This document shows, piece after piece, positions 26,372 to 35,000 of a stretch of 64,000 nt of DNA (the first letter of the stretch is position 1; every line of letters starts with the position of its first letter). The stretch is taken from assembly GCA_963741305.1 (NCBI GenBank), contig CAVUHL010000003.1, positions 5,952,001 through 6,016,000 of the forward strand, given 5' to 3'. The position numbers and the translations under genes are program-made. The DNA comes from DATMER01 sp963741305 (GTDB lineage Bacteria > Acidobacteriota > Thermoanaerobaculia > Multivoradales > UBA5704). A model generated the notes under the pieces. The model had not been told where the DNA came from and searched no databases. It was given only the letters and a program-made list of their open reading frames with translations.

Positions 26372-26791
26372 TCAAGACAGCCCTGTGAGGCGCGGCCGAT
26401 GTAGGGAAATGGGGAGATGCCGGGAGAAGGATTCGAAGTCCCCATCCGTCGTCAGGATGGCCAGGTTGTGGCGCTCGGCCACGGCACAGAGGAGGAAATC
26501 GGTGTTCGAGCCCTGTACTCCATGGCGCCTGCAGAGGTTGAAGTGCTCCGCGGCACGCTCGTGATCCATCGTTTCGAGAGGCAGGTCCGGAAAGGACCGC
26601 AGCCGGTCCCGTAGCGTCTGAAACTGCGCGGCTTCCCGGACTCCGGAGAGAACCTCCTGACGGATCGGTCCGATCAGGTGGACACGCCCCTCCCGGATCA
26701 GCTCTTGAAGCTCGCGGACTGCTCCGTCGCCGGCAGGATTTCGGCGGCGAAGCGCCAGGGACCAGACGCTCGTATCGACGAGCACGCTCAC
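26372..26791 (-). CDS. vapC: VapC-type PIN-domain toxin
   Basis: 139 residues with the PIN-domain acidic residues: VLVDTSVWS near the N-terminus, the middle Glu in GPIRQEVLSG, and SNTDFLLCAVAERHNLAILTTDGDFE toward the C-terminus. VapC toxins are Mg-dependent RNases acting on tRNA or rRNA. It overlaps the antitoxin gene by 4 bases. Confidence 0.92.
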   Translation of the reverse strand: MSVLVDTSVWSLALRRRNPAGDGAVRELQELIREGRVHLIGPIRQEVLSGVREAAQFQTLRDRLRSFPDLPLETMDHERAAEHFNLCRRHGVQGSNTDFLLCAVAERHNLAILTTDGDFESFSRHLPISLHRPRLTGLS

Positions 26792-26988
26792 CCGCGGCTC
26801 CGCTGCTTCTTATAGTCGTACTCAGGGTCGTAGTCGATCTGACCGAACAGGTCGAGGATCTCGGCCTGTTTCCGGCGCCGGATGTACTCCTGGAGAGCCT
26901 CTGTGACCGTTGCCTTCTTAGTCCGGTGTCCGCCGACCCGAAGCGCCTCTTCCAGAAGCTCGTCATCGATAGCCAAGTTCGTAGGCAC
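26788..26988 (-). CDS. vapB: VapB-type antitoxin
   Basis: 66 residues matching the VapB family: PTNLAIDDELLEEAL, GGHRTKKATVTEALQEYI, RRRKQAEILDLFG and DPEYDYKKQR. The N-terminal part is the ribbon-helix-helix DNA-binding region; the C-terminal tail wraps VapC. GTG 26988 fits the family start and has GAGAGGAGG 8 bases upstream; the GTG three codons earlier does not. Confidence 0.92.
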   Translation of the reverse strand: MPTNLAIDDELLEEALRVGGHRTKKATVTEALQEYIRRRKQAEILDLFGQIDYDPEYDYKKQRSRG

Positions 26989-27041
26989 GGCCCACACCTC
27001 CTCTCACACAATAACATGAGCCTGCCTGTGTAAGAAGCGGA

Positions 27042-28373
27042 TTAAGGGCAGGTCGCGAAGGCCCCCGTATCCTGAATCGGCTGGAAGGCAGTTCCCTGAG
27101 GGGTCGTGTACTGCTTCGTGACTCCCCGCAACGTGTCGGTCACTGTGATCCGGACGCGGACATCCGTCAGGCCGGCGGCGAAGACCCAGTAGCGGTTGTT
27201 GGTGCCGCAGGCGTTGAGGATCTTGACGACCATCTCCACGTTCTCACTGTCGAAGAACCAGAAGTAGCCCGTGTCATTGGTTAGGGGCACGGCACGGCCG
27301 GCTCCGGTCTCGCCATTGGACCGGGTCCATTGCACGTCCACCTGGAAACGCGAGCCTCCGAGGCAGAGGCGGGTGTTGCCTGCCGCGCAGGGTGCGGTCG
27401 TCGAGGGCTTCCAGCCGAGCTGCACGACTTCGAAGTCGTCCGCGGTCAGGTCCGCGAAGGCGGGGTTCAGGATGTCGTTGTCCCAGCGCGCGTCGTGGGT
27501 GCCCGTGATGTACATGTCCGTGCCGTTGTCGGCGAGGATCAGACCGTAGGTCTTCATGGCCTGGAAGATCTTTCGCACCTCGGGCGGATATCCCGAGATG
27601 TCCTTGCCCGCCTTGAGACGCAGGCGGGCGCCCATGGGCGGCGCACCCTGGGTGTTGCCCGCGGTGTGGGAGGCCGGGAAGACATGGCCGTTGGTCCTTC
27701 GGACCGTAAAGCGGAAGGCATGGCGGATCGGGTCGGGGCCGAAGGTTTCGTCGTAGCGCACCAGGCCGGGGAGGATCGCGAGGCCGGCGGCATCGGCGCT
27801 GGTCCAACCCTCGGGACGGCGGCCGTTCTCGTCGAGCTTGAACACCGCGCCCGATCCCGCCTCCCAGCGATTCGAAGAGGTGTCCCAGAAGGTGTGGTAG
27901 AGCTCGAAGAGGATGCCGCGGTCGCGGTCCACGATCAGCATGTGCCGGTCGCCTCCTGCGTCCACGTTGCCGGGGTATCCTCCCTCGATGTAACCGGGCT
28001 GGTTCTTCGCCGCGTCCGGGATCGGATAGCCTGGAGGGCGCCCGGGAGCCCCGGCGTCGCTCTCGTCCCCGTACTCGACGAAAGTGACCGGAACGAGCGG
28101 CTGCGTCCCGGGCACGCTGAGGTAGATCACCCCATAGGTCTCGGGCGGCGAGTCCGCGAACCCGCCGAAGTCCGGATGGAGAGTCGTATCGCGGCCGATG
28201 AAGTCGAGGAACTGGCTGCTTTTCGGATCGACCGGGGCCGAGCTGACATCGACGTTCCACCAGTTGTCCGGAGGGAACAGAGGCGGAAGTGGACCACCCG
28301 GCTGGGCCTGGGCGCCCGAGGCGAAAAAGACGGCGACAGCTCCGAGGACGAGGCTTAGCACTTTTATATTCAT
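27042..28373 (-). CDS. Secreted protein of unknown function
   Basis: 443 residues with a signal peptide (VLSLVLGAVAVFFASGAQAQ). The mature protein begins PLFPPDNWWNVDVSSAPVDP and contains GGDRHMLIVDRDRGILFELYHTF, EGWTSADAAGLAILPGLVRYDE, HAFRFTVRRT and YGLILADNGTDMYITG. These are features of a recurrent extracellular family in Acidobacteriota and other soil bacteria with no assigned activity. A C-terminal domain after about residue 340 may be separate. The start lies only 22 bases from the divergent DUF455 gene, with a perfect palindrome between them. Confidence 0.75.
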   Translation of the reverse strand: MNIKVLSLVLGAVAVFFASGAQAQPGGPLPPLFPPDNWWNVDVSSAPVDPKSSQFLDFIGRDTTLHPDFGGFADSPPETYGVIYLSVPGTQPLVPVTFVEYGDESDAGAPGRPPGYPIPDAAKNQPGYIEGGYPGNVDAGGDRHMLIVDRDRGILFELYHTFWDTSSNRWEAGSGAVFKLDENGRRPEGWTSADAAGLAILPGLVRYDETFGPDPIRHAFRFTVRRTNGHVFPASHTAGNTQGAPPMGARLRLKAGKDISGYPPEVRKIFQAMKTYGLILADNGTDMYITGTHDARWDNDILNPAFADLTADDFEVVQLGWKPSTTAPCAAGNTRLCLGGSRFQVDVQWTRSNGETGAGRAVPLTNDTGYFWFFDSENVEMVVKILNACGTNNRYWVFAAGLTDVRVRITVTDTLRGVTKQYTTPQGTAFQPIQDTGAFATCP

Positions 28374-28380
28374 AACGTTC

Positions 28381-28392
28381 GATAAGCTTATC
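28381..28392. promoter_or_regulatory. Palindrome between divergent starts
   Basis: GATAAGCTTATC is a perfect 12-bp palindrome centred in the 22-base gap between the secreted-protein start (28373) and the DUF455 start (28396). It is a candidate operator controlling both genes. No proven promoter is visible apart from a possible TATATT at 28365. Confidence 0.5.
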
Positions 28393-28395
28393 ACG

Positions 28396-29175
28396 ATGGA
28401 AATCCGCGATTTTGCGCTCACAGTGGTCCGGATGGAGGATCTGGATATCAAACTGGCGCCGCCTGCCGCTGAGCTGACGGACGAGGCTCCCGGTCCGGCG
28501 GTCCGGTTGGAGGAGCCTGGCCGGCCGGCCGAGCTCCGCTTTTCCAGGAGGATCGACGTGCCGCCGATCGAGGGGATGCCCGATCCGGCCCAGCGGCCGC
28601 GCATCCTCCACGCGCTCGCCAATCATGAGCTCCAGGCGGCGGAGCTGTTCGCCTGGGCGCTTCTGGCCTTTCCGGACACGCCCACCGGTTTCCGCCGCGG
28701 GGTGTTGAGAATCCTTCAGGACGAGCAGCGGCACACGCGCATGTATCTCGCCCGCCTCGAAGCCTACGGCGCGCGTTTCGGGGAGTGGCCTGTGAACGGG
28801 TATTTCTGGAGCAAGATCCCACACATCACGACTCCCCTGCGCTTCCTCTGCGCCATGTCGCTGACCTTCGAGAACGCGAACCTCGACCATACGGAGGAGT
28901 ACGCCGAGGCGGCGTTGAAAGCCGGAGATCCCAAGACGGCGGTGGTGATCGAGCAGGTCCAGAGGGATGAGATCGAGCACGTCCGCTTCGGGTGGGAGTG
29001 GCTGCAGGTCTTCAAACAGGAGGACGAGTCCGCCTGGGACGCCTTCCGCGCCAACCTCACCTGGCCCCTGCGCCCCGCCAAGGCCAAGGGGGGCCGGATC
29101 TTCAACCGGAAAGGTCGGGCGGCGGCGGGGTTGGATGCGGAGTTCATTCGGCGGTTGGAGGAGAGTGAGTTGTGA
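28396..29175 (+). CDS. DUF455 ferritin-like protein
   Basis: 259 residues of the DUF455 ferritin-like family (diiron four-helix bundle). Likely iron ligands lie in HALANHELQAAELFAW, LQDEQRHTRMY, and RDEIEHVRFGWEWL, giving the repeated E/H pattern of ferritin-like enzymes. The family is related to MiaE-type hydroxylases, but the substrate is unknown. The stop overlaps the start of the ATP-grasp gene by 4 bases, so the two proteins are likely functional partners. No clear ribosome site precedes ATG 28396, raising the possibility of a leaderless message. Confidence 0.82.
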   Translation: MEIRDFALTVVRMEDLDIKLAPPAAELTDEAPGPAVRLEEPGRPAELRFSRRIDVPPIEGMPDPAQRPRILHALANHELQAAELFAWALLAFPDTPTGFRRGVLRILQDEQRHTRMYLARLEAYGARFGEWPVNGYFWSKIPHITTPLRFLCAMSLTFENANLDHTEEYAEAALKAGDPKTAVVIEQVQRDEIEHVRFGWEWLQVFKQEDESAWDAFRANLTWPLRPAKAKGGRIFNRKGRAAAGLDAEFIRRLEESEL

Positions 29176-30176
29176 GGGCCATCCTCGCCAACCTCCTCTG
29201 CGAAGACGAGCTGGCAAGAAGAACCCCCTCGCGCAAGACCCTTCAGACCGTCTCCGGCCTCGCGACCCTCCTCCGCGTCTTCGCCCAAGAAGGCGACCGA
29301 CTCTGGACTCCCGCACCCGTCGAACCCGAGCGCATTCTTCCTGTCCCGGGTCTTCCGATCCTCGATACCGGCCCCGTAGAGCCGGCGGACGAGCTGCTCG
29401 CCTGGTGCGAGACTCCCCAGGCCGCCGCTCTCCGAAAACAACCCCGCAGCCTTGTCTCGGATCTCCCTCTCCATGAGCTGCTCTGGCATCTCCCGACTCC
29501 CTCGCCTTCCGTCGTCGCGAAGGTCCATCACCGCGCCTTCCATCTCCAGGTCTCGGAGGAGCTGGGCTGTGCCCTCCACGGCGCGCGGATGGTGGAATCC
29601 CTGGCGGAGCTCGATCGCATCCTTCCTTCCTCTCCTTCCGCCTGGGTGGTCAAAGCGCCGCTGTCCGCGTCGGGACGATCCCGCTACATAGAGAGGAAGG
29701 GGCCGTTCCTCTCCGATCCCAAATCCCGCCGGACGGTGGAGCGGCTGTTCGAGGCGCACGGTCCTCTCCTCTTCGAGCCCTGGATGGAGCGGACGGCCGA
29801 TTTCGGATGCTCTGCTCTCCTCACCGAATCCGAGCTGAGGATCGTGGGCTTCCACCGCCAGATGGTGGACATCAGAGGTCAGTTCGCCGGGATCGAGCTG
29901 CCTGCTGAAGTGCCGGAAATACCAGTGGAGGGTGTTGCCGAGGCGCTCCGGCGCGAGGGGTATGTGGGGCCGTTCGGAATCGATGCGTGGAGTTACGCAG
30001 ACACCTTCAATCCCCTGGGCGAGATCAACGCCCGGATGACGTTCGGGCTCGTGGCATGGGCGCTGGCGGAACGGCTCGGGATCGAGGGTTTGCGGCTTCG
30101 CTTCGGTGCGGAGGCTCCAGATGGAGCCATTCCCCTGCTGGCGGGCAGCCCTTCAGCCTGGATCGAGCCTCTCTAG
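29172..30176 (+). CDS. ATP-grasp domain protein coupled to DUF455
   Basis: 334 residues. The C-terminal two thirds look like an ATP-grasp ligase: the ATP-binding lysine and loop in SAWVVKAPLSASGRSRY (about residue 160), LLFEPWMER (nucleotide-contacting acid), and LGEINARMTFG as the Mg-binding acidic/Asn motif (about residue 290). Such enzymes join a carboxylate to an amine or thiol via acyl-phosphate. It starts with GTG overlapping the DUF455 stop. A redox-plus-ligase pair suggests a small-molecule or peptide modification pathway, which is an inference. It ends in CTAG shared with the convergent phospholipase stop. Confidence 0.75.
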   Translation: MRAILANLLCEDELARRTPSRKTLQTVSGLATLLRVFAQEGDRLWTPAPVEPERILPVPGLPILDTGPVEPADELLAWCETPQAAALRKQPRSLVSDLPLHELLWHLPTPSPSVVAKVHHRAFHLQVSEELGCALHGARMVESLAELDRILPSSPSAWVVKAPLSASGRSRYIERKGPFLSDPKSRRTVERLFEAHGPLLFEPWMERTADFGCSALLTESELRIVGFHRQMVDIRGQFAGIELPAEVPEIPVEGVAEALRREGYVGPFGIDAWSYADTFNPLGEINARMTFGLVAWALAERLGIEGLRLRFGAEAPDGAIPLLAGSPSAWIEPL

Positions 30177-32017
30177 ACCACGATGACCTGGCCGGATTTC
30201 GCCAATCTCGCCAACGTTGCCGGGGTCCAGGGGTTCTTCGCAAGCTGCTCCTGCGTGTAGCGGTAGCCGACTTCGACCATCTCGTCCAGTGCCTCCACAT
30301 TGAACAGGTCGTAGCCCTCCATGGGAAGGTCCAGGTAGAGCTCCACCTCGCTCTTCGCCTGCTTGGCGTAGATGTCGCTCGCCAGCACCGCGGAACGATG
30401 GAGGATCTGCAGGATGTTCGGGAACGGCGGGGCCGTCTTCCGCCAGCGGTTCAGGAGAAGCTGCCAGGGCGAGGGTGCCTCGCGGTAGCTCGGGTCGGCC
30501 CGGACGTCCACCGCGGCTGAGACGTCCACCGCGATGATCGGACCCTCCCCGAGACGGCGCATCACGCCGGTCGGCAGGTTGTCCAACACGCCAGCGTCGA
30601 CCAGCAGATCGCCGTTCTCCACGGTAGGAGGGACCACCCCGGGAAGACGGATGCTCGTCCCGACCCAGCGCGCCAGGTCGCCGCGCTGGTGCACGACGGT
30701 TTCCGCCCGCGTCAGGTTCGTGGACACGCAGAAGAAGCTCAGCCAGAGATCCTCAATCAGGTCGTCCCCGAACATCATGTCGAGCATGCGCTCGGCCTTG
30801 CGGGAGGAGACGAGCGAGATCATCGGCAGCGTGTAGAACTTGTGAGGCTGGTACTTGATCCAGCCCCAGCGGTTGAGGCGGACCATGTCCTTCCAGTCGA
30901 AGCCGCGGGAGTAGAGGGCTCCGATGACCGCACCCATGCTGGCTCCCCCCACCCGGTCGATGGGGATGCCGGCCTCTTCCAACGCGCGGATGACGCCGAT
31001 GTGCGCGAAGCCGCGGGCCCCTCCTCCACCCAACACCAGCCCCACCGCCTTGCCATCCAGGAAACGGGCGAGGCGGTCGATGTCGCTTGATACCGACTGC
31101 CGGATGTGATGATGCCGGTCGAACGGACGCAGGGCCAACCAACGCGCCGTTTCTCGCGGCCTTCTCTTTGGATTGCCATGGAGCAGCACAAGCTCCTCGC
31201 GGGACCGGCCTTCGAAGCTCTCCAGCTCGCTGGCAAGAAAGCCGAGGGACGGCTCGGCGGAGGATTCCGCGAGCACCAGGATGCGATCCGCCTGGCTCAA
31301 CGAGCGGCGGGTCCAGGCCGTGGGTCCGGAATCCGCTTCGTAAACGAGGAAGGCGTGGCATGCCTCCTGGCTGTGGATCCAGGCCGCAACCCGGTCGTCG
31401 GCGCTCGAAGCGGAGCCGGGTCCGAACCGCCCTTCGATCTCGGCGGCCGTCAGGTGGAGGGTCGGACCGAGCGCGGAGAGCGATTCCGCGAGCCGCCGCG
31501 TGAGATCCGCCAGGGGGATGCTTTCCTGGGCGGCGGCCAAGGCGACCGCGATGCAACCCCGGCTCGCCGCTATCTTGTTGGATACCGGCGAGATCCAACC
31601 GGCGAAGCGACGGGTGAACGCGAGGGCGATCCTGGGATGCTCTTCCAGCAGCAGGGAGAGCCCCGCCTTGTCGAGGCGGGCAATCACCGAGTCCCGCAAA
31701 GCCCGCACCGTGGCCGAGCGGGGATTGCCGGCCAGCATGGCCACTTCGCCGAAGCTCTCGCCCCGGCCCACATGGCTCAGCAGGGCGTTTTCGCCGGTGG
31801 GCAGCTCCCGGACGATCGCCAGGCGTCCGCTGGCCACGAGGTAGAGGCGGTCGCCCTCGTCCCCCTGGCGGCAGACGACATGGCCGCCCGGAACGCGCAT
31901 CCAGTCGAGATGCGGGATTATCTGGTCGAGGTCGGCCTCGTCCAGCTCGCGGAAGAGAGGCACCGAGGCCAGGAAGACGCGGGCTTCGGCCGGTGTGGGG
32001 GCAGGGATCGCGGGCAT
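30173..32017 (-). CDS. cNMP-binding patatin-like phospholipase (NTE family)
   Basis: 614 residues. The N-terminal cyclic-nucleotide-binding domain (about residues 15-130: PGGHVVCRQGDEGDRLYLVASGR, GESFGEVAMLAGNPRSATV) is followed by a variable linker and a patatin domain (about 330-600). The patatin domain has the oxyanion loop GGGGARG, nucleophile Ser in GGASMGAVIG, and the Asp dyad in LLVDAGVLDNLP. This is the neuropathy-target-esterase-like arrangement, likely a membrane-associated lysophospholipase controlled by a nucleotide. Stop codons of this gene and the ATP-grasp gene share one CTAG (30173-30176). Confidence 0.92.
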   Translation of the reverse strand: MPAIPAPTPAEARVFLASVPLFRELDEADLDQIIPHLDWMRVPGGHVVCRQGDEGDRLYLVASGRLAIVRELPTGENALLSHVGRGESFGEVAMLAGNPRSATVRALRDSVIARLDKAGLSLLLEEHPRIALAFTRRFAGWISPVSNKIAASRGCIAVALAAAQESIPLADLTRRLAESLSALGPTLHLTAAEIEGRFGPGSASSADDRVAAWIHSQEACHAFLVYEADSGPTAWTRRSLSQADRILVLAESSAEPSLGFLASELESFEGRSREELVLLHGNPKRRPRETARWLALRPFDRHHHIRQSVSSDIDRLARFLDGKAVGLVLGGGGARGFAHIGVIRALEEAGIPIDRVGGASMGAVIGALYSRGFDWKDMVRLNRWGWIKYQPHKFYTLPMISLVSSRKAERMLDMMFGDDLIEDLWLSFFCVSTNLTRAETVVHQRGDLARWVGTSIRLPGVVPPTVENGDLLVDAGVLDNLPTGVMRRLGEGPIIAVDVSAAVDVRADPSYREAPSPWQLLLNRWRKTAPPFPNILQILHRSAVLASDIYAKQAKSEVELYLDLPMEGYDLFNVEALDEMVEVGYRYTQEQLAKNPWTPATLARLAKSGQVIVV

Positions 32018-32035
32018 GTGGCTCCTGGGGACATC

Positions 32036-35000
32036 CTACCCGCCCTTTTCCAGAATCCCCAGGATCTCCCGCCCGTATTTCTGGACAATCGTCGGCCCGA
32101 TCCCAGGGACGTTCAGCAGATCCACTTCGTCCCCGGGGCGGACGACGGCGAGCGCGGTCAAGGCGCGGTCGGTCAGGATGCGGAAGGCAGGCACCCGGCG
32201 CCTTTGCGCCTCGGCGCGGCGCCAGGCCTTGAGAGCATCCACCAGGGCGGGGAGCGGCTCGTCCACGAGCTCCTCGGCACCGGGCAGGAGTTCCTGCACC
32301 CTACCCTTGCGCCGCTCGCGGAGCGCCTTGATGGGGGAGAGGAGGTCCAGCTTCTTCCGCTCCCGCCGCTTGGGCTTCGAGGCCGGGGCGTCTTCCAGGA
32401 GTTGGACGAACAGGGCGAGCTCCGCGGCATCGGGCGAGGTGCGGATGCCCTCCACGGTCAGGGCCGCGCGCTGGAAACGGATGACCTTGCCGTCCTTCTC
32501 GAACTCGTCCTCGCTCAGGCGCACCAGGCCCGACCGGGAGAGCCCTCCGAGCAGGCGCTCGAAAGCCTTGCGGTCGAAGCCGTCAGGCAGGCCGTCCTCG
32601 GCAGAGATCTCGCGGAAGAGCTGACCCGAGCTCTGGCCGTCCCTCCGGCGCAGGGCGTGGAGCACCTCCGAGAGGATCCGCGCCTCGGCGGGATCGGGCA
32701 GACGGAAGCGGCGGACGAGGCAGGCTTCCGGGTCGCAGACATCGCAGACGCCGCAGGGCTGGCCGGAGTCCTCCTGGTCGCCGAAATGCTGGACGAGGTG
32801 GAGCATGCGGCAGCCGTGTGCATCGGCGCAGCGCACCATCTGGTCGAGTTGGGCAAGCTTGTGGTCCCGCTGCGCGAGGTAGGGGCGCTCCCAGCCATCG
32901 GCTCCGCGCGAGGCGTTGCTGTCCGCATCCACCAGGGCGCCGCCATGGATCCAGAGCTTTTCGAGGGCCTTCTCAAAGGGCTCCTCGTCCATCCCGACCC
33001 GCTTGCGCACCTTGTCGCTCGACTGCGGCTCCGCCGTGAGCGTCTTGAAGATCTGCCGGAGGACGCTCGAGTCCGGGTAGTCGCGGGAGTGGAAGAACTC
33101 GTGGCTCCGCCGGTCGGCCCAGGAGTAGAGGAGGAGAGCGCGGGAGGGCTTGCCGTCTCGGCCGGCACGGCCGATCTCCTGGTAGTAGCCCTCCAGGCTG
33201 CTGGGCAGGCCGGTGTGAATGACGGTCCGCACGTTCGCCTTGTCGACTCCCATGCCGAAGGCGATCGTGGCGACGATGACCTCCAGCTTTCCGGAAAGAA
33301 AGCCGGACTGGACCCGGTCACGATCCGCGCCGTTCATGCCGGCATGATAGGCGGCGGCCGAGTAGTCCTGCCGAAGCTCGGCACCGAGGGCATCGGCCTC
33401 CTTGCGGGATGGAGCGTAGACGATGGCCGGCCGGCGCTCGGGGTCGGCCAGGATGCGGCGCACGGCATCGCGGCGCTGGGAGGGAGGCATCTCGGCCACC
33501 TCGACTGCAATGTTCGTGCGCCGGAAGCCGTGGATGAAACGCCCTTGGCTTTGAAGCCCGAGCTGGGCCGCGATGTCGTCCTGGACGACGGGGGTCGCGG
33601 TGGCGGTCAGCCCGATGACGGGCGCCGGCCGGAGCAGAGGCAGCCGCTGGCCGAGCATGCGGTACTCGGGGCGGAAGTCATGTCCCCACTGCGAGATGCA
33701 GTGGGCCTCGTCCACGGCAATGAGCGCCGGCTTGCGCTTGGCGAGCATCTCGGGGAAACCCGTTACGGCCAGGCGCTCAGGCGCGATGAAGAGGAAGTCG
33801 AGCCGGCCCGCCAGATAGTCGAGGCAGACCTGCCGCGACGAAGCGCGGTCGCGTCCCGAGTGGATGCGCTCGGCGCGCAGCCCCAGCTCCCGCAGCTTGG
33901 CGACCTGGTCTTCCATGAGGGCGATGAGGGGAGAGACCACAAGCGTCGTGCCGCCTCGGGCCAGGCCGGGGAGCTGATAGCAGAGGGATTTTCCCGCTCC
34001 CGTGGGCATGACGAGGAGGACGTCCTTGCCTTCGGTGACCGCACGGCAGACGGCTTCCTGGTAGGGCCGGAAGGAGGGGAGGCGGAAGGTGTCTTTGAGG
34101 AGGGTGGGGAGATCTTGAGAGCGGGGAGTCCCGTTCCCTCCGGAGCCCTCACCCCCCGGCCCCCTCTCCCGCTCCACCCAAGCACTCCCACCCCGGGAGA
34201 GGGGGAGACTTGCTGGGGAGGGATTGGCCGACTTCGTCGGGGATCCGAATGTAGGGGAAGGGCTTGCCCCCTCCCGGGTGGGCGGAAGGGCAGAAGAAGG
34301 AGGAGATTGCCAGTAAGTCTCCCCCTCTCCCGGGGCGGGTGTGCTCGGGCGGACCGGGAGAGGGGGCCGGGGGGTGAGGGCCTCCGGAGCTCCCCCCACC
34401 ACCTCCCGCACATATCCCTCGATCTCCCGCAGAAAGCTCCCCAGCTCACCCTCCCCGCGCTGAATCCGCTTGAGCTCAGCCTCCCACTTCCCGGTCATCG
34501 CCGGGCTCTTCACGTGGGGATGGACCACCTGAATGAGTCGAATCCCCTTGTCGGTCGCCACCAGGGTTTTTCCCTGCCGCTCGATGTACTCCCTGCGGAG
34601 GAGGGTCTCGATCATCTCCGCACGGGTGGCCGGCGTGCCGAGGCCGCTCTCCTTCATGGCATCAGATAGCTCCTTGTCATCGAGCGTCTTGCCCGCCGTC
34701 TCCATGGCGGTCAGCAGCGTGCCTTCGGTAAAGCGCTTGGGCGGACGGGTCTGCTTGGCTACAGCTTTAGCGTCCAGAACCTCCTGCGGCTGGCCGGTCG
34801 TCAGCGCCGGCAGATCCTGGGCCTCGTCGTCCTCTTCTTTCTTTTCTTTCTCCTTCTTCCGGTCGAGGTCGAGCACCTTCCAGCCCATCTTCTCCACCAT
34901 CGTGCCCGTGCTGTGGTAGCGGTCCAGGAACGGATCGCCGATGCCGGAGCGGGGCGGCGTGCTGATGGCGGTGATCACGGTTGTGACCGACCAGACGTGG

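Noticed and set aside
31106..34669. Long plus-strand open frame opposite the phospholipase and topoisomerase-RecQ genes
   Set aside because: Antisense to two proteins with clear catalytic motifs; the translated sequence is low-complexity.
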